This document shows positions 25,001 through 37,400 of a stretch of 64,000 bases of DNA, in pieces. The DNA comes from Dipylidium caninum (Eukaryota; Platyhelminthes; Cestoda; Cyclophyllidea; Dipylidiidae): positions 434,001-498,000 of the forward strand of contig QEYB01000229.1 in the NCBI GenBank assembly GCA_017562135.1, given 5' to 3'. The notes below the pieces were generated by a model. It did not search any database. It saw only the letters and a list, made by a program, of their open reading frames with translations, and was not told the DNA's origin. A program made the translations under genes and the position numbers. Each line of letters starts with the position of its first letter. Position 1 is the stretch's first letter.

Positions 25001-28000
25001 TTTCCTCCTATTCAAGAAGATGCCCTTCATTATACGTCTTAGGCACTTTTATACGATTAACAGTTAAAATGAATGTCAAAAAATTAGATTTAGGGGAGGA
25101 ATGACTACCCGTCCGATTTGAAGTTCACTTTACGTCTGTAGTAGAAGGTTATTTAGACTAAAAGTTGACCTTAAATTTCAATGGACATTGAGAAATGCAC
25201 TCGAAAATTTGATCACGATGTTTGTCATCCTGTGAAGGCTACCAAATGCGTCAGGCACCACAGTTGACTTCACACTCTGTACTGAACGCCACTGTCCAAA
25301 TAAACAAGCAGTTGTATTGCCTCCTTTATTCCTCATCGCAAGCCGATATTCCTTTTAATTCTCATCTTTCTACCATCTTTGGAAAGAAAAGTTACGTTTG
25401 AGTAACTCGTCCGACACTTGGCACTCATAATTTTCCCTACTTCGTTAATATTTGCTATGTTTATCATATTTTTCATTAGCATTCTAAAAATTATCACAAC
25501 GACTGTCTTGGTCTTAAATACTTCTCCCCACAGTTGGGAGCATCCCACTGTCCTTCGCTACCTGGCCAGCCTTCAACGACTGAAAATTTGAAGGCGTCTA
25601 GTTGAGGTCATATCTTCGTCCTTGAATATAAAAATGAGTATTAAGAATTCTTGTTGAGGGAGCTAGCATCAGTTGTCATATCATTCACACTTTGATCACT
25701 TGTTGCTTTCATTTAAGCGATTTGGAGGGCAGGTCGTAACACTCTGTCTCGACGATATTGCTGATTTCAACTACACTTGTCTGTGGGTTCGTTATGCCTT
25801 TTTTATGCCCTCCTTCGTTTTCATCGCAAACCGGCACTCCCTTTAACTCTCATTTTTCTACCATCTTTCGAAAGAAAAAGGTTATGATTGCGTAACTCGT
25901 CCGACACTTGGCACTCATTATTTGTCCTACCTCACGTCTTTGAGACAATTTTCCTGGTGTCCCGATGCCCCGTTAAGCGGAATTAACTCAACAAACTAAC
26001 CGCCGCATCGAGGACACCATTTTTCGAGGTAGAGATTTGGAGATTTGTTAGTAATCAAATCAAAAGTTAATTTAGACATCGCTTGATGGGTCTTATTGAC
26101 AGGCAAAAACCGTTGCATTCCAATGGCCGATCGGGTGCTCAAAGTCCTCACTGATCTGATCAGTCATGAGAACACCAACATCCTCTCCTACGTGAACGGG
26201 GCGCTCTTCTCCCTTCTCACCCGACCGGAGATGCAGTCGGCTGCTGAGGCTATGGTAGGCCCTTTTGCAGTGCACATCGGCAGAGCTTATCACAATTTCT
26301 CTCAAAAACTAATGTAAGAAGAACGCTTGAGGGTCGCATTGGAGGCATATCAAGTGACGGGCGACTGATCTCCCGTCGGTACTGCTGCCTTGTCAACGTT
26401 TCAGCCTATCCCTAATTTTACTGACCCGCTTACCCACCGAGAACTCGAATGACCTCGTTTTTTGCCGTACAATTTGCTTTGACACTCGGTTGTCACCGCG
26501 TCGTGCTGCTGTTGTCGAGGTGGGACCGACTTTCTTGTGGTCATCCGGTTGCATCCTGTTTTACGCGGTGTGAGTGTGGTGGCCTCCGCACACCGAGGCG
26601 TTTTGCCTGGGTGAAGTGGAGGAATTCACCACAAAAGTGTTATTAAAAAAAATTCCAAGGAATGCGGTTAGCTTTTGTAAATTCCACCAGAGCGAAGGCT
26701 GGAACGTCCAATTTAAACGGAACATAGTTGAGGGAGTAGATTGTGAGCGGCTACTTTGTTAAACAAGACTCGTCAATTCGCCAAATGGGCCAATTAATCT
26801 CGAGGCTACCGACAAAACTTTGCGACATGATGATTAGTTAGAAGACATCGTCACTTGTCTTTGCTTCCATTGTATCCTCATGTAACTTTCGTTCTCTTCC
26901 AGGATCTGGAGGGTATTTTGAACTGTTTCATGCAAGAGGATCAACAAGAGTTGAATCGTCAGTTCGAGTACATAATTAAACAGATGCATACGAGTGAGGA
27001 TCCACAACTTGTTGACTATTCTCTCTAAACACTGGGCTGCCATAATCATTGAGTCTTCTTGGTTTTCTTTTCAGCCGACCAGACCAATGACGACTCTGAT
27101 ACAAATGAAAATGATGATGAAGAAGACGATGACGATGACGAGGTTAGTCTACTTTTGACGTGTTACAACATTCAAGATTTTATTATAAATTGCAGTCTAA
27201 AAAGGGTTTTTGGGAAATTCGAGCAATTTTACCCTTTCCTTCCCCAAAATCCTTTCATTCGGTTGGGATGATTCAGAGAGGTGCCCCAGCACGCCAGTGG
27301 GCTGTGAGTCCGGTCCCTACTTCGTTATTATTTTCCATGTTTATCGTCTTTTTCATTAGCATTCTAGAACTTATCACAACGAATGTCTTGGCCTTAAATA
27401 CTTCTCCCCACAGTTGGGAACATTCCACTGTCCTTCGCTACCTGGCCAGCCTCAAAGACTGAAAAATTGAATATAAAAATAAGTCTCAAGGATTCTTGCT
27501 GAGGCAGCTAGCATCAGTTGTCATAGCATCCTCACTTTGATCACTTGTTGCTTTCATTTAAGCGATTTGGAGGGCAAGTCCTAGCACTCTGTCTCAACGA
27601 TATTCCTGATTTCAACCACACTTGTCTGTTGGTTCGTTATGCCTTTCTACTGTGATGGAAATTACACTTCAGTTGCCTTAAATCTACTCTGTTATTTATG
27701 AGGGAGAAATCGGTGGAAAAAGGTGATTATTTGTTAAGCGGCCAGCTAATTAAGCTAAAAGACAATTGGTTTGAAGATGATTGGTCGAGGCAATCAACCA
27801 ATCACCTGTGAGACAGGTGATATCCCTGATTACTCATCCAACCCGGTTGATTGTCTCCCTGTAGGAGGACGGCGCTCAAATGGAAGGCGATATAGATCGA
27901 GGCGATGATTCTACGGACAACAAGGAGAACTCCTTGGAAGGATCTGTGGTGGGGGAGAATCTGCTAAGAGAGCGATTTATCAAAAAATCTGGTACGGGAG

Positions 28001-31000
28001 GTGGAGACATCAAGAAGATGGGTAGGTCGGGTGGAACTTCTCCTATGCCGCCACCTCAGTCAAAACCATCGCAGCTGCCATTGCCCTATGGAGGCCACGT
28101 ACGTCATAACGGGGACGATGTGGTGGTGACTAACAACGTGGGTCTACTCCGCCGACCATCTACACCGAGTCGGAAACGAACTGCTGCATCGCAGATACCG
28201 AAGCCCGTTGTCACAACCAAGCAGCAGACATCTAGGTTAGTCAAATAGTTAGCTGATTATTACCTTCGATTTAGTGAAATTTTTTCTGTTCGTGGTATCA
28301 TTGCATTCCCTTCCTTTACATCCAACTTCTACTTTATGATTCTAGACAGAATAATCAACACCTTTACGTCCAAATCTGCCAATTATATTACGTCTGACTT
28401 GATTACTTTTACACCAACGAATTTTTCATTTTCTCGGCTCTCCCAAGTATTCGAAAGTCTAGAGAAATGCAATTCTGCCAGGACCCATACTTCATTTGCA
28501 CATCTTGCTTCATTTCACCCTCATTTTATATACAGTTTAAAATTTTTGGGCTCGGTGATGATGACATATATGCAAATTGCTTTCCTCCTTTACCACCCAT
28601 CGGTGAAAAGAAGAGGACGAAGGGGAAAGATTCTTCATAGTGGATCTTCCGATTAGATGCCCTACACTTGGCAAGATCAGCTAATTAGCCTGTCTTCACA
28701 GATAATCCGAGTTACTTTGACTGATCTGTGAGGAATGCTGAATTTCCTGTGCTTAACATCTTCACCTGTAATCCTCCGCTTCACCTCTTCACCCGCTGAT
28801 AAGTTTGACATGTGGCCAAGGGTTCATTATTACCATGCGGAAGGGAGTAGCCAACTGAGGAATTCCTCGGAGTTTGAGCTTCATATCATGCTCCCATTAA
28901 TAAGAAAAAATTTCCATCCTATTCAGGTTGAAACAAAAGGTGAGGTATTAAGCAAATTTTCCGCGCTTGACCAACGTTATCCTTAGAGTCTCAACTGATT
29001 TGCACTTATTTAAACTGGAATTCGAGGTTTCGTGACCTCTCCTCTCCACAGATTCCAAGATGAGGTGGAAGCAGTTCCAACTCAAGTAACACTCTCCTCC
29101 TTTCGTATCACATGCCACGTCCTCCTACAAACGAACATAAATCGAATGCTATCACTTCTCGTATTAGTATTTGTTTGAAAGCGACATAACGAAGGGAAAC
29201 TACTTGCCAATATAGGTTAAACCGCTCTTTAAGGTCTGTGGATTTTCATTTCACTAGCGCCACATTTCGCCAAGTTTTGTTCTGCAAAAGCGGAAACTAC
29301 GATCTTATCAGTGTGGGCATTATCCATGGTCCCTTTTGGCGTTAGTTTAAGTGATAAAGTAGCCAATCCACTGGAATGGCAGTTATCCACTGCACCGTAA
29401 ACGAAATCGAAAAGCCGCACCTCCATTCTGCTCGGATTCGTTAACTATGGCGGTCGCCTCCCAGCCTTTAAGCCCGACTAAACTAAACAATGTGATACCA
29501 ATGTATACTTTAATGAAAAAATATGTCACACGTGGAACGAGTAAACCAAAAATTTTGGTCCCATTGCATGTAAGGCGCGTTTGAGGGTACGGTCAAAGGA
29601 TCCCCTTGTCGGTCGGTGTGGGAGCGTCGAGTGACCGAACAGCCGGTAGTGTTGAGCTCAGGTGTGCTCCCAACGACCTCCGTCATCATCATCCTCATCA
29701 TCGAGTATCTTGTGTCACGTGAAATAAAGCGACTCTTGACGTCTCCTCTACGCACGGGGACCCGAATCGTCAAGCTGTAGTCCCCCCCCCCCCCCCAATT
29801 TCCCTCTCTAGTCCAAGTGGCAGGCAGAAAATCGGGCCCCTCTAGATGGTCTGAACAATTAGAGTGAATGATGATGCAGCACTGGAGATTCCACTAGTTG
29901 GATTGGTTTTATAACCCTTAATTTAAAAAAAAGATGGGAGCCTGATTTACCTGCCAACCCAGACGAACTAATTCTCCTACATGATTTCAACTGTCATTTT
30001 AGAACGTTTGTTCGTTACGATGTCAGTCTGACCCTGTAAGGCACAGCTACGCCTCAATCCATTAGTGTCCGTCATTGTGCCTCCCCCGCTCCCACTTCCC
30101 CAATCACCTCAATTCCCCATAAGCTGCCTCTGCAGCACCGCACCTCAAGATTGTCTCCATTATTTTCCAAGTTGAGTTCAGTTTGGAGGCAATTCGAGGT
30201 TCTGGTGACGTTTGTATGAGCTTTGGAGGAGGTGTCCTGACGCTGGTGCCCTAACGTGCGTGAAATCAGTCTCAAATCCACAGCAAATTTTGAGGGAACT
30301 GGAATCAAAACAAACGGATGTCTTAGGTGTTCCGACGCTGACTCGGGATGGGGTGTTGGGGGTCTTCTCGGGGCAAAGCTGAAAAAAAAGTAGCACTTGT
30401 AACTCCCAACAGTCCATTAATACTAAAACCCAGTGAGTGCCATGAGGGCATGCGGGGGCACATGGTCCTCCCGTTTTTGTCCCTTCCTCACGTCATGTCA
30501 AATGACGGTCTGATGCACGAAAGCAAGAGCGTGCATCCCATCAAAAGTGTGTAAACACTCTTTGGCTTTCAATATTATTCTTTTACTCACCAAAATCATA
30601 ACTCACATTTTAACAAAAGTTAGAAAGCGTGTTGTCAACAGGCAAGATTTGTTTATGACCACCGGAAAGGAAGGTACCCGCCGCGAGGTTCGTCGTCCCA
30701 CAAGCAAGTAAGTCACCTCAATGGTAAACTCAATCAACACGCCAGAAGTGAAGCTGTTAGTACAAAATTATGCTTCTAGCGTTGAATAAGTTGACATGGG
30801 AGCACCTTCCATTGAAGCTGTGTATGCTACACTAAGTTGTTCTCGTTTTTTTTTTAATTTTCTAGTAGGCCACCCAACAAAGCCCATGTGGTAGAGGAGA
30901 CATCGACAAAAGGCCGCATCGTGACGCAGCATACAGGTGGGTGTTCGAGGATTTGCCTACCCAATTTGGTCCCTTATTGTCATGCATTCTGGCTAAAGCA

Positions 31001-32302
31001 CACAAGAGAGACAGTCAGGAGTTTATTCCTACGATTATGTGTGTAAACAGATTCTCAAACCCCTGATGGCCACAAAAATACCCCAGTGGCAAATGAGACT
31101 AAGAAGAAGGCTATAGAGAGCCATCCAGAATATCAGAAGGCATTTAACAGTCGTCCGAAACTGCTTCGTACACCGGAGCACAAACGTATCACCTCCTCAA
31201 TGGATCCCATTGACGCACGCTGTGGCGAGAGGGCCTCGAGATCGCGGCCAGTCTCAGGTAAGCTGACATACTCAACCGCCACATTCTCCCACTAGGACGG
31301 TCGAATGTGGAACACAATCATAGATGAATTGGTAATTTGTCGAGCCATCAAAATTGAATGCTGGTAAAATGACATCCCCTTCCCCCCTTCTTGTCACTGC
31401 ACCATTGTGTTTGTGTATATTGCTCTTGTCAGCACACTTCATATCTCTTTTATGTGTTTTAAGTGCCAGCTATCGCTAAATCATAGATGTCTTTTTTCTG
31501 CACTTCAAAATGTTGACTGAGACATTGGGGAAAGGAGTTTTCGGTGAAAGGCCCTACCCACATGATTTTCCAGTAAGGGACGAATTGAAACAGAACTGCG
31601 TCGAGAGGGGACTAAAGTCGTTGAGGGAGTGTGGTAAAGTGGTTTTTTGTCAATCTGACAAAATTCGACTTGAGGCATTTTAGAGACTTTATTGAGTGCC
31701 ATCGTAAACCATTTCACTACAATACGCGTACGAAATGATGTATTGAAACAAGACCACTTCAACACGCAATTTCATAAAAAAAGGGAAATGGAGGGATAAA
31801 ATTTAAATGGCTGAATCAGATACCGACAAGCCGAGGAACAATCGGCTGACTGGAGGGTGGGGGAAACTCAGACAGGAGCGTACTCCGCCACGACGACGTC
31901 GCGACACCGAATAGCCAGCCTTAGGCCGCCCGAAACAAGCAAACAACTTCTTGGTCGATTGCTAAGACCACTTGTGCGTCAACCTCGCATCATCGGGTGG
32001 ACCGATTGGCTTCAGCGGGCAAAGGTGGGCTGCTATTCCCGGCCAGGAGGGACGACACAGTAGCCACCACGCAAGTGACGTCGAATGTCATTGAGGAAGA
32101 GGAAAGGAGTTGTCTTCTCGACCCAACTGTGAACATGAGCTTATTCAACTTCTTTCTTTAAACTCTACAAACATTGTCTTTTCCCTTTTTCCGGTCAATT
32201 TCTCTCGTTACAGCAAGTAACACTAAGGTAACACGGGCGGTTACCGTTTCTCGTCTTGTGAGCAAAGTGCGAGAGTGTCTCAAATCCCGTCGGAATGGAT
32301 AA
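19035..32302 (+). CDS. ARMC9: ARMC9 (armadillo-repeat ciliary protein), at least 14 exons
   Basis: Secure exons: 19736-19897, 19935-20225, 20700-21037, 22156-22264, 22930-23264, 24697-24836, 26103-26254, 26903-26993, 27075-27142, 27865-28235, 30642-30707, 30866-30936, 31051-31257, 32214-32302 (TAA). All phases join; total 2490 nt, 829 residues, close to human ARMC9. Matches include [124 protein letters not shown], then an acidic DDDEE run and a basic low-complexity tail with [17 protein letters not shown]9 works at the ciliary base and is a Joubert-syndrome gene in humans. The N-terminal LisH part was not found. A candidate first exon, 19035-19163, adds 43 residues in phase but has no LisH-like sequence, so the start is uncertain. 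Confidence 0.92.
21038..22155 (+). other. ARMC9 intron
   Basis: AT-rich intron from GGAAT|GTGAGT to CACACCAG. No repeat or RNA was recognised. Confidence 0.7.
23265..24696 (+). other. ARMC9 intron with a skipped open stretch
   Basis: Runs from CTCCG|GTTTGT to CTCCTAG. The flanking exons join as LSLR-RSMQT, exactly as in the family, so the open frame at 23465-23683 inside it is not an exon of this gene. Nothing else was recognised. Confidence 0.7.
25313..25445. repeat. Repeat A (left copy)
   Basis: Direct repeat of about 125-130 bases shared with 25805-25935. The shared core runs from a 'cctcctt' and 'tcatcgcaa-ccg' start through 'tctaccatctt' to 'taactcgtccgacacttgg' and 'cactcat'. The copies differ by scattered substitutions and small indels. 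Confidence 0.8.
25441..25800. repeat. Repeat B (first copy)
   Basis: About 360 bases that recur at 27321-27647 in another ARMC9 intron, with roughly nine bases in ten identical by eye. It contains a polypyrimidine tract plus CACAG acceptor, followed by a short open frame reading [19 protein letters not shown] and a stop. It sits between the two A repeats. Confidence 0.8.
25805..25935. repeat. Repeat A' (right copy)
   Basis: Direct partner of 25313-25445. With B between them the module has the outline of a small element with terminal direct repeats. No primer-binding site or coding capacity was seen. Confidence 0.75.
27321..27647. repeat. Repeat B (second copy)
   Basis: Second copy of B, in the intron between ARMC9 exons ending 27142 and starting 27865. 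It keeps the acceptor and the short open frame ([16 protein letters not shown], stop). Only the last few bases of A are present on its left and no A follows it. Confidence 0.8.
28236..30641 (+). other. Large ARMC9 intron
   Basis: Flanked by exons in phase 2 (ATCTAG|GTTAGT; CAACAG). It contains a run of 15 C at 29782-29796. A short segment at 29053-29086 has splice-like ends but would shift the following exon out of frame, so it was not used. No other gene was seen. Confidence 0.65.
29782..29796 (+). repeat. Poly-C run
   Basis: Fifteen C in a row inside an ARMC9 intron; G-rich on the transcript's opposite strand. Confidence 0.85.
31258..32213 (+). other. Last ARMC9 intron
   Basis: From CTCAG|GTAAGC to CGTTACAG. 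Its right part (about 31850-32090) resembles 37085-37295 and belongs to a wider duplicated neighbourhood. Confidence 0.65.
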
Positions 32303-33041
32303 ACATCCTCTACGAGGTCCTCCTACGTGCTAAACCAAGGAGATGGTAAACATTAAGAGATTTTGACAGTCTGACGACGCTTTGGCCTGCCAAATTGAGA
32401 CAGAGAAAGAGGTTACTTGCATTATAAGGTGTGTTTGATAGTCCAAACAAACCTAACTGAAGGCTATATTTTTAACTGAAGGAGAGAGGGTGCCGTACAC
32501 AAACGGAGGCTGAGATAGCTTGCGGCAGAAAAACACAAGTCATGGGGCTCGTTTGTTGCCTTCGAGCACAGTATGCCACGTACGAGAGGTTGAATACTCA
32601 GAGTTCAAGGAAGGAAGTGATTTCTTTACAAACCCTTAATAAGACTATCACTGGAATCAAATGTGACCGTTCTGCTCACAAATAAGAGTATACATTTCAA
32701 TGGCAGTATACGAATCTATGTCGAGTGCAAATATCTCGAGAATAAAGCATTTTGCTTGATGCCCAATTGACGATTATGTGATAAAATAATTAAGTTCACT
32801 TTACACAGCGCCTAACAAAAACTCCACATATGGAAACGAGCAATGGGCATCGACGAGGACATGGATCACACAAAACAGAGTAGTAGGCTTCGAAATATGG
32901 CGCGAAGGAGATTAGTTGCTTACACGATAACCCCAGTTCCCAAATGCCTGTGGAAAAGAAAAAACCACGACACGACAATTATAAAAAATCATCTCGCATA
33001 CGGTCAATAATAGAGGTCACTTCAGTTCGATTGGACCCAAG
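32303..33041. other. Tail-to-tail spacer between ARMC9 and dTMP kinase copy 1
   Basis: 3' flanks of two convergent genes. From about 32830 the sequence matches the 3' flank of the second dTMP kinase copy (from about 37440), so the duplicated unit begins here. Confidence 0.6.
32741..32746 (+). terminator. Candidate ARMC9 polyadenylation signal
   Basis: AATAAA followed by a T-rich stretch, about 440 bases after the ARMC9 stop codon. It is the first clear canonical hexamer I noticed there. Confidence 0.5.
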
Positions 33042-34430
33042 TTAACGTGGCTCCTTCTCGATGCGGTCCAGCACCGCTTGGAGTACCATTTTATGCACTT
33101 CAGAGATGCCCAGTTTGCCGACTTCGATCCATATCCACGAAGGAACCATTTCTCCCTGCTCTCGTTTCTTCTCCATTTCACTAGCCAGGCGGCGGTAGTT
33201 GACCAAAACACGATTCTGAAATGATGTGCTTTCGAATCTTTCCTCTCCGAATCCATCTCGATTAGCCAAATGTTCAACATGAGAGGCGTAGAGACAAATC
33301 ACGATGTCGGGTTGAGGAAGGTCTTCTTCGCTGCGTAAACACCATTCCCAACTAGGTACATCGGAATGCTCCTTTGAGGCGGTGTAGACAATGCCCGAGT
33401 AGCTGTAGCGATCAGCCACCACACAACGACCTTGGGATAGAGCTTTTCTGATGTCTGATGCTCTTTCCCACCTAGGCGCAAGTTAACAAAAAAGGCAAAT
33501 ATAAATGAAAAGATATAAAAACGGAAAAAACCTTTTCAACATTACTTCCTATTCGCAATGAGGGGTGCAACAAATAAGGATAAAAAGGCAAATTCGATAA
33601 AGAGAACCCAACAATGAACAAACTGGTTAATAATCGACGAGGTCATGGAGAAGCAACTACAGGACAACAACTGATGACAACGATTATACGGATAAAAGAC
33701 TGTAAACACAGGAAATACTCACAAGTGTTTTTTGAAATAAATCTGGAAGCACAGTGACGACAAACAGCAAATAATAACAGCCTATAGGAGAAAATAAAAA
33801 GATGACCTAAGAACAAAAAGCATTCGAATCGTGGAAGAGTGATGATCCACTCTACTGACAAAATAAAGTCTAGTTGTAAACATGGGTCTCAGATGACTCC
33901 ATTAGCCGTACTTTTTGGGATTATCCAACCGATATATTCTATTATGTATACAATTCATTTTTTCCGGGAGCGACTCAGTGGGATAAGACAGTACCTATTA
34001 GCGGTGAAGAGAAGATGAACGGCGTGAAGATTAAGGTCCTTTGAACCAGAGAGGTAATTGTCAAGTTCCTTTCCGATAGCAGTCGTACGATCTGGAAAGC
34101 GAACGCAGTAGGAATCCGTCTTGTAGATTTCGCTTAGGGCCTCAGCCAGCAGCTTCACTTGAGTGGATTTACCGGCCCGATCAATGCCTTCGAAGACCAC
34201 GAAGAGGCCATTACGCGACTTCATCTGGAAACACGAGGGAACATTAAAGCATAGATTTGTGCCACGTAATATCCTCCACAGTTCACTCATTACAGTTGCC
34301 ATCACAAAAATATCTGAGCTAAAAAGTGGTATCGTGAAATTTGCAGCACATGAGACTCACAGCGCAAGGATACTCGTGAGTAAAGCAATATTTCTGAATG
34401 AAGTGGATCAAGTCAGCCGATGAAACGTGC
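32830..34430. repeat. Segmental duplication, unit 1 (dTMP kinase copy 1)
   Basis: Carries both exons, the intron, the 3' flank and the 5' flank of dTMP kinase copy 1. Non-coding parts still align to unit 2 (37440-38945), for example 'gacgaggacatggat', 'tagtaggcttcgaaatatgg' and 'agattagttgcttacacgata' in the 3' flank. Ends are approximate. Confidence 0.8.
33042..34224 (-). CDS. DTYMK: Thymidylate (dTMP) kinase, copy 1 (2 exons)
   Basis: Exons 34224-33995 and 33471-33042 (230 and 430 nt, phase 2), 219 residues; human DTYMK has 212. The enzyme phosphorylates dTMP to dTDP with ATP for dTTP supply. Motifs: P-loop EGIDRAGKST, RFPDRTTAIG (P-[DE]-R phosphate site), HLLFTANRWE, the DRY motif VVADRYSYSG, lid segment DGFGEERFE. 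The chosen ATG falls directly after a TTTCCAG acceptor; a longer in-frame start at 34305 reads through what looks like intron, so it was not preferred, and a 5' UTR exon is likely upstream. All key residues look intact. A close paralogue lies 3.4 kb away on the same strand. Confidence 0.94.
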
Positions 34431-37400
34431 GATTAAGGATAGTTAGCAGAAGGCTATAGTGGGGCAGATAACCACAGTAAAAGGCAAGTATTTCGCTCCA
34501 AAGAATTCTCTGGTCTAGGTAACAAATCTCACCTTAAATGTCAGCCGGGTCCTGTGCATTTAGAACGTCAGGAAATTAGTTAAAATTAATGAAAACTATA
34601 ATTCAACGATTTATCAACACAACAACAAGAACTTGTGATGTTGGTAAAAGATATCAGCCATCTGAAGAATTTGAATTACAATTAGACCGAATTTGGTGCG
34701 GAGAAATGCATGCCACTAAACACTATGCGAAACCAAAAGCATATGACCATTTAAAAGCACAATAAAAGTGGATATGGTAACGGATGCAAGACAAATTATA
34801 GCATTTTATACAATATCGGCGGATGCGCAAACCACACACCGACTGGGGCCGGCGAAAATAACGTCATCCAGTGACCTCGAACATGCGCGCCGCCTAGATA
34901 GGGAATAAATATGGACAAGAAAAACAAAATATCAGAGACCAAGGGAAAAGTTATAAGCACAGTTGCCGTCGTGATTTAGTAGGGAGCTTAGTACGTTGCT
35001 CCGCATGTCATGTGAAATAGTTAGGTAGTTTTGAAAGATTAAGGTTTCTACGCGGAGTGCTATGTGCTGCGTCGTTCATCGTCTATCGGGAGGTCAAAGG
35101 TTTGAACTTTGCCATCAACTTCGTCGGCTCTTTCTATAACTCTCTTCTCTTGTTCTTTATATGTGTATATGAACGTGTCCGGGAAAATAAGGCTTTTAGA
35201 TGCTTGAGGATTACTAACGCGAACTAAGGGTACGCGAATGAAGAGGGAGCAAGCAGCCGAGAGTCTGCATACACAACTCTCCTAAATAACTGCTCCGTGC
35301 AATAAATGTCCACCGTGCGATTCCACACTGAGCATTACACAACCTCATCCAACACTTCAACTCCGCAGCTTATGGCTTAACTTTCTCGTTTCAGTTACAG
35401 AGAAGTGCATCCGAGCTTACTCGCCCCCCTCCTCCCTGCCTTGTGACACGGCATTTCCAAGTGGTACAACCTACTATTTGTGGTAAAGCAGCCTCCGTGT
35501 GTACCGTTTGGTTGGGTCTCAAGTGCTCCTTTATCAGCTGGAAGCCCAAGGCGCGTGACGTGGATACTTGATTATTGTCAAGTGTTGTTCATGTAAAAAC
35601 TGCTTCTTCAGGGCAGGCGACAAAATGGGGGAACGAGTAAAGGCAGCCATCCTCGTGACCTCGCAATTACGTAAATAGTGCATCGAAAATGGGCCAACAA
35701 ACCCTACTAAGAATGGAGGGGGAAGGAGCAGGAGACGAGATCTTGTGGTCAGAGCAGAGGCCAAGGTGGCGGCGATCCGACCGAAGAGTTCGTCAAAAGA
35801 CTACTTAATTTGGAAGCACGGAGTTGGCAGTGTGCGATTGTGCGCATCTCCTCCACACTGTGGATTTAAGTTGTGCTGCTAAGTAAAGGCGGAGCCTCTA
35901 CTGTAGACGCGAACCCAGACAAAAACGTAAGAACTGGAGAAGGTTCGATGAAGGACCTAATACAGTTCGTGTGTTATGGTGCTTTCACCCCCACCGCCAA
36001 AACGGTGCTACTGATAAATAGCACATTGAATTTTTTTTTCCCTTCGTCTGACTTCATTTCCCCATCCCGAGACCCATGTTTACTTATTTGTATTGCATCA
36101 GAACGAAAAGTCCGACTACTAGACGGCTCATGAGGAGGAGTGGCACTTTTGAGCATCGCCTTCCCGGTGTCCACTCCTCCGTCTCTTTCCGTGAGCCATT
36201 ACCACGTTTCCTTCGATTCGACAATAGAGGTAGTCTTGAGGCAAGGCTTCCAATTGTTCAGCCTTAATAATCGGAGCTGGTCACAACGATGCAGGGGCCT
36301 GTTGATGCTCTCGTAAAACGCTACCTGTCAGTGTGCGTGTGCTTTCCAAATTCTCTATGGCGGTGTGACTTGTCAGACGTTTCTGCTTCACTTTACCACA
36401 CCAGTTGAAAAATAGACTCAAGTGGTTAGGGGTGACAGGGCACAGCGCAGGCACAGGAGGTGGGTAACATCGAGACGTCTGAGATGGCAATTCTCATGGC
36501 AATGCAATTAGAATTCGCGCCTCAGACAATCCTACCACCGGTGGTCGCTGCAACTGTCTCTCTCTTTTCAATGCAAGATTGTCGTTCTCGTCAATGATTT
36601 CGGATATGGCGGTTGGGTTTACAGGAAAGTAGGTGAGGAGGGAAGGGCTCATGTGCGATGTCGATTGAGTGTGTTCAGGCGATCGCGGCGGTGCGGAACG
36701 AAGTCAAGCACAAGCCTCACTCCTCCTCTCTACCTTCTACGTCTCGCCTCTCTTCTTCCTCACTGCCTCCTCTCCCATGTCACTTACGTCTTCACAACCC
36801 TGTGGCATGACGTTTTATGCAATAGAGGAGATGAGGCATCACTCCTTCGTGAACATCCCTCAACATCACACAGAATCTTTCATTGGATGTTCGTGTGAAA
36901 GGATCTAGCGGACTAAAAATATTTTCACACAGTGTACATTCACGTAAATATTGGATTGAGGGGAATTTATGCTGAATTAACCGAGTACACATTAGACGTT
37001 GCGACACTGGGAGCTGGACGTCAAGTAGCACCAGGCCGAGAGACAATCCCGAGTCCGGTGATTCTGCCCCCGGAGGATGCGACAACTGAGACAGCAGCGC
37101 ACACCGTCACCATGAAATCGAGACACGGAATAGGCTGTCTTAGATTGCATGATTGGATAAAACAACTTCGCGGTGCGACCGTCAGGCTCACTCAGGCGTC
37201 ACATTTTCCTCGTTCGGCGGGAGGTGGCTGCTACTCCCAGCCAGGGGAGAGGGCACGAAAAGTAGTCGAAGTAGCTACCACGCAAGTGGCGCTGCATGCT
37301 ATTTGGGAAGGTGTTATTACCGCTGCATGGACGGTTGCCTTTCATTGCCTTGTGGGCAATATGCGCACTATTTCAAGTCACTATGGAATGCACAAACATC

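Larger units (their letters stand above)
24837..26102 (+). other. ARMC9 intron carrying an A-B-A' repeat module
   Basis: Runs from CGTAG|GTAATT to TTGACAG. Much of it is taken up by the repeat module described separately (25313-25935). The flanking coding sequence is intact (TVG-KNRC). Confidence 0.75.

Noticed and set aside
29053..29086. Exon-like segment (CCACAG...CAAG|GTAACA) in the large ARMC9 intron
   Set aside because: It would change the phase, and the next exons must be read in phase 2 to avoid a TAG at 30866.
34225..34305. N-terminal extension of dTMP kinase copy 1
   Set aside because: The ATG at 34224 follows a good acceptor and aligns with copy 2 and human DTYMK; the extension is not present in copy 2.
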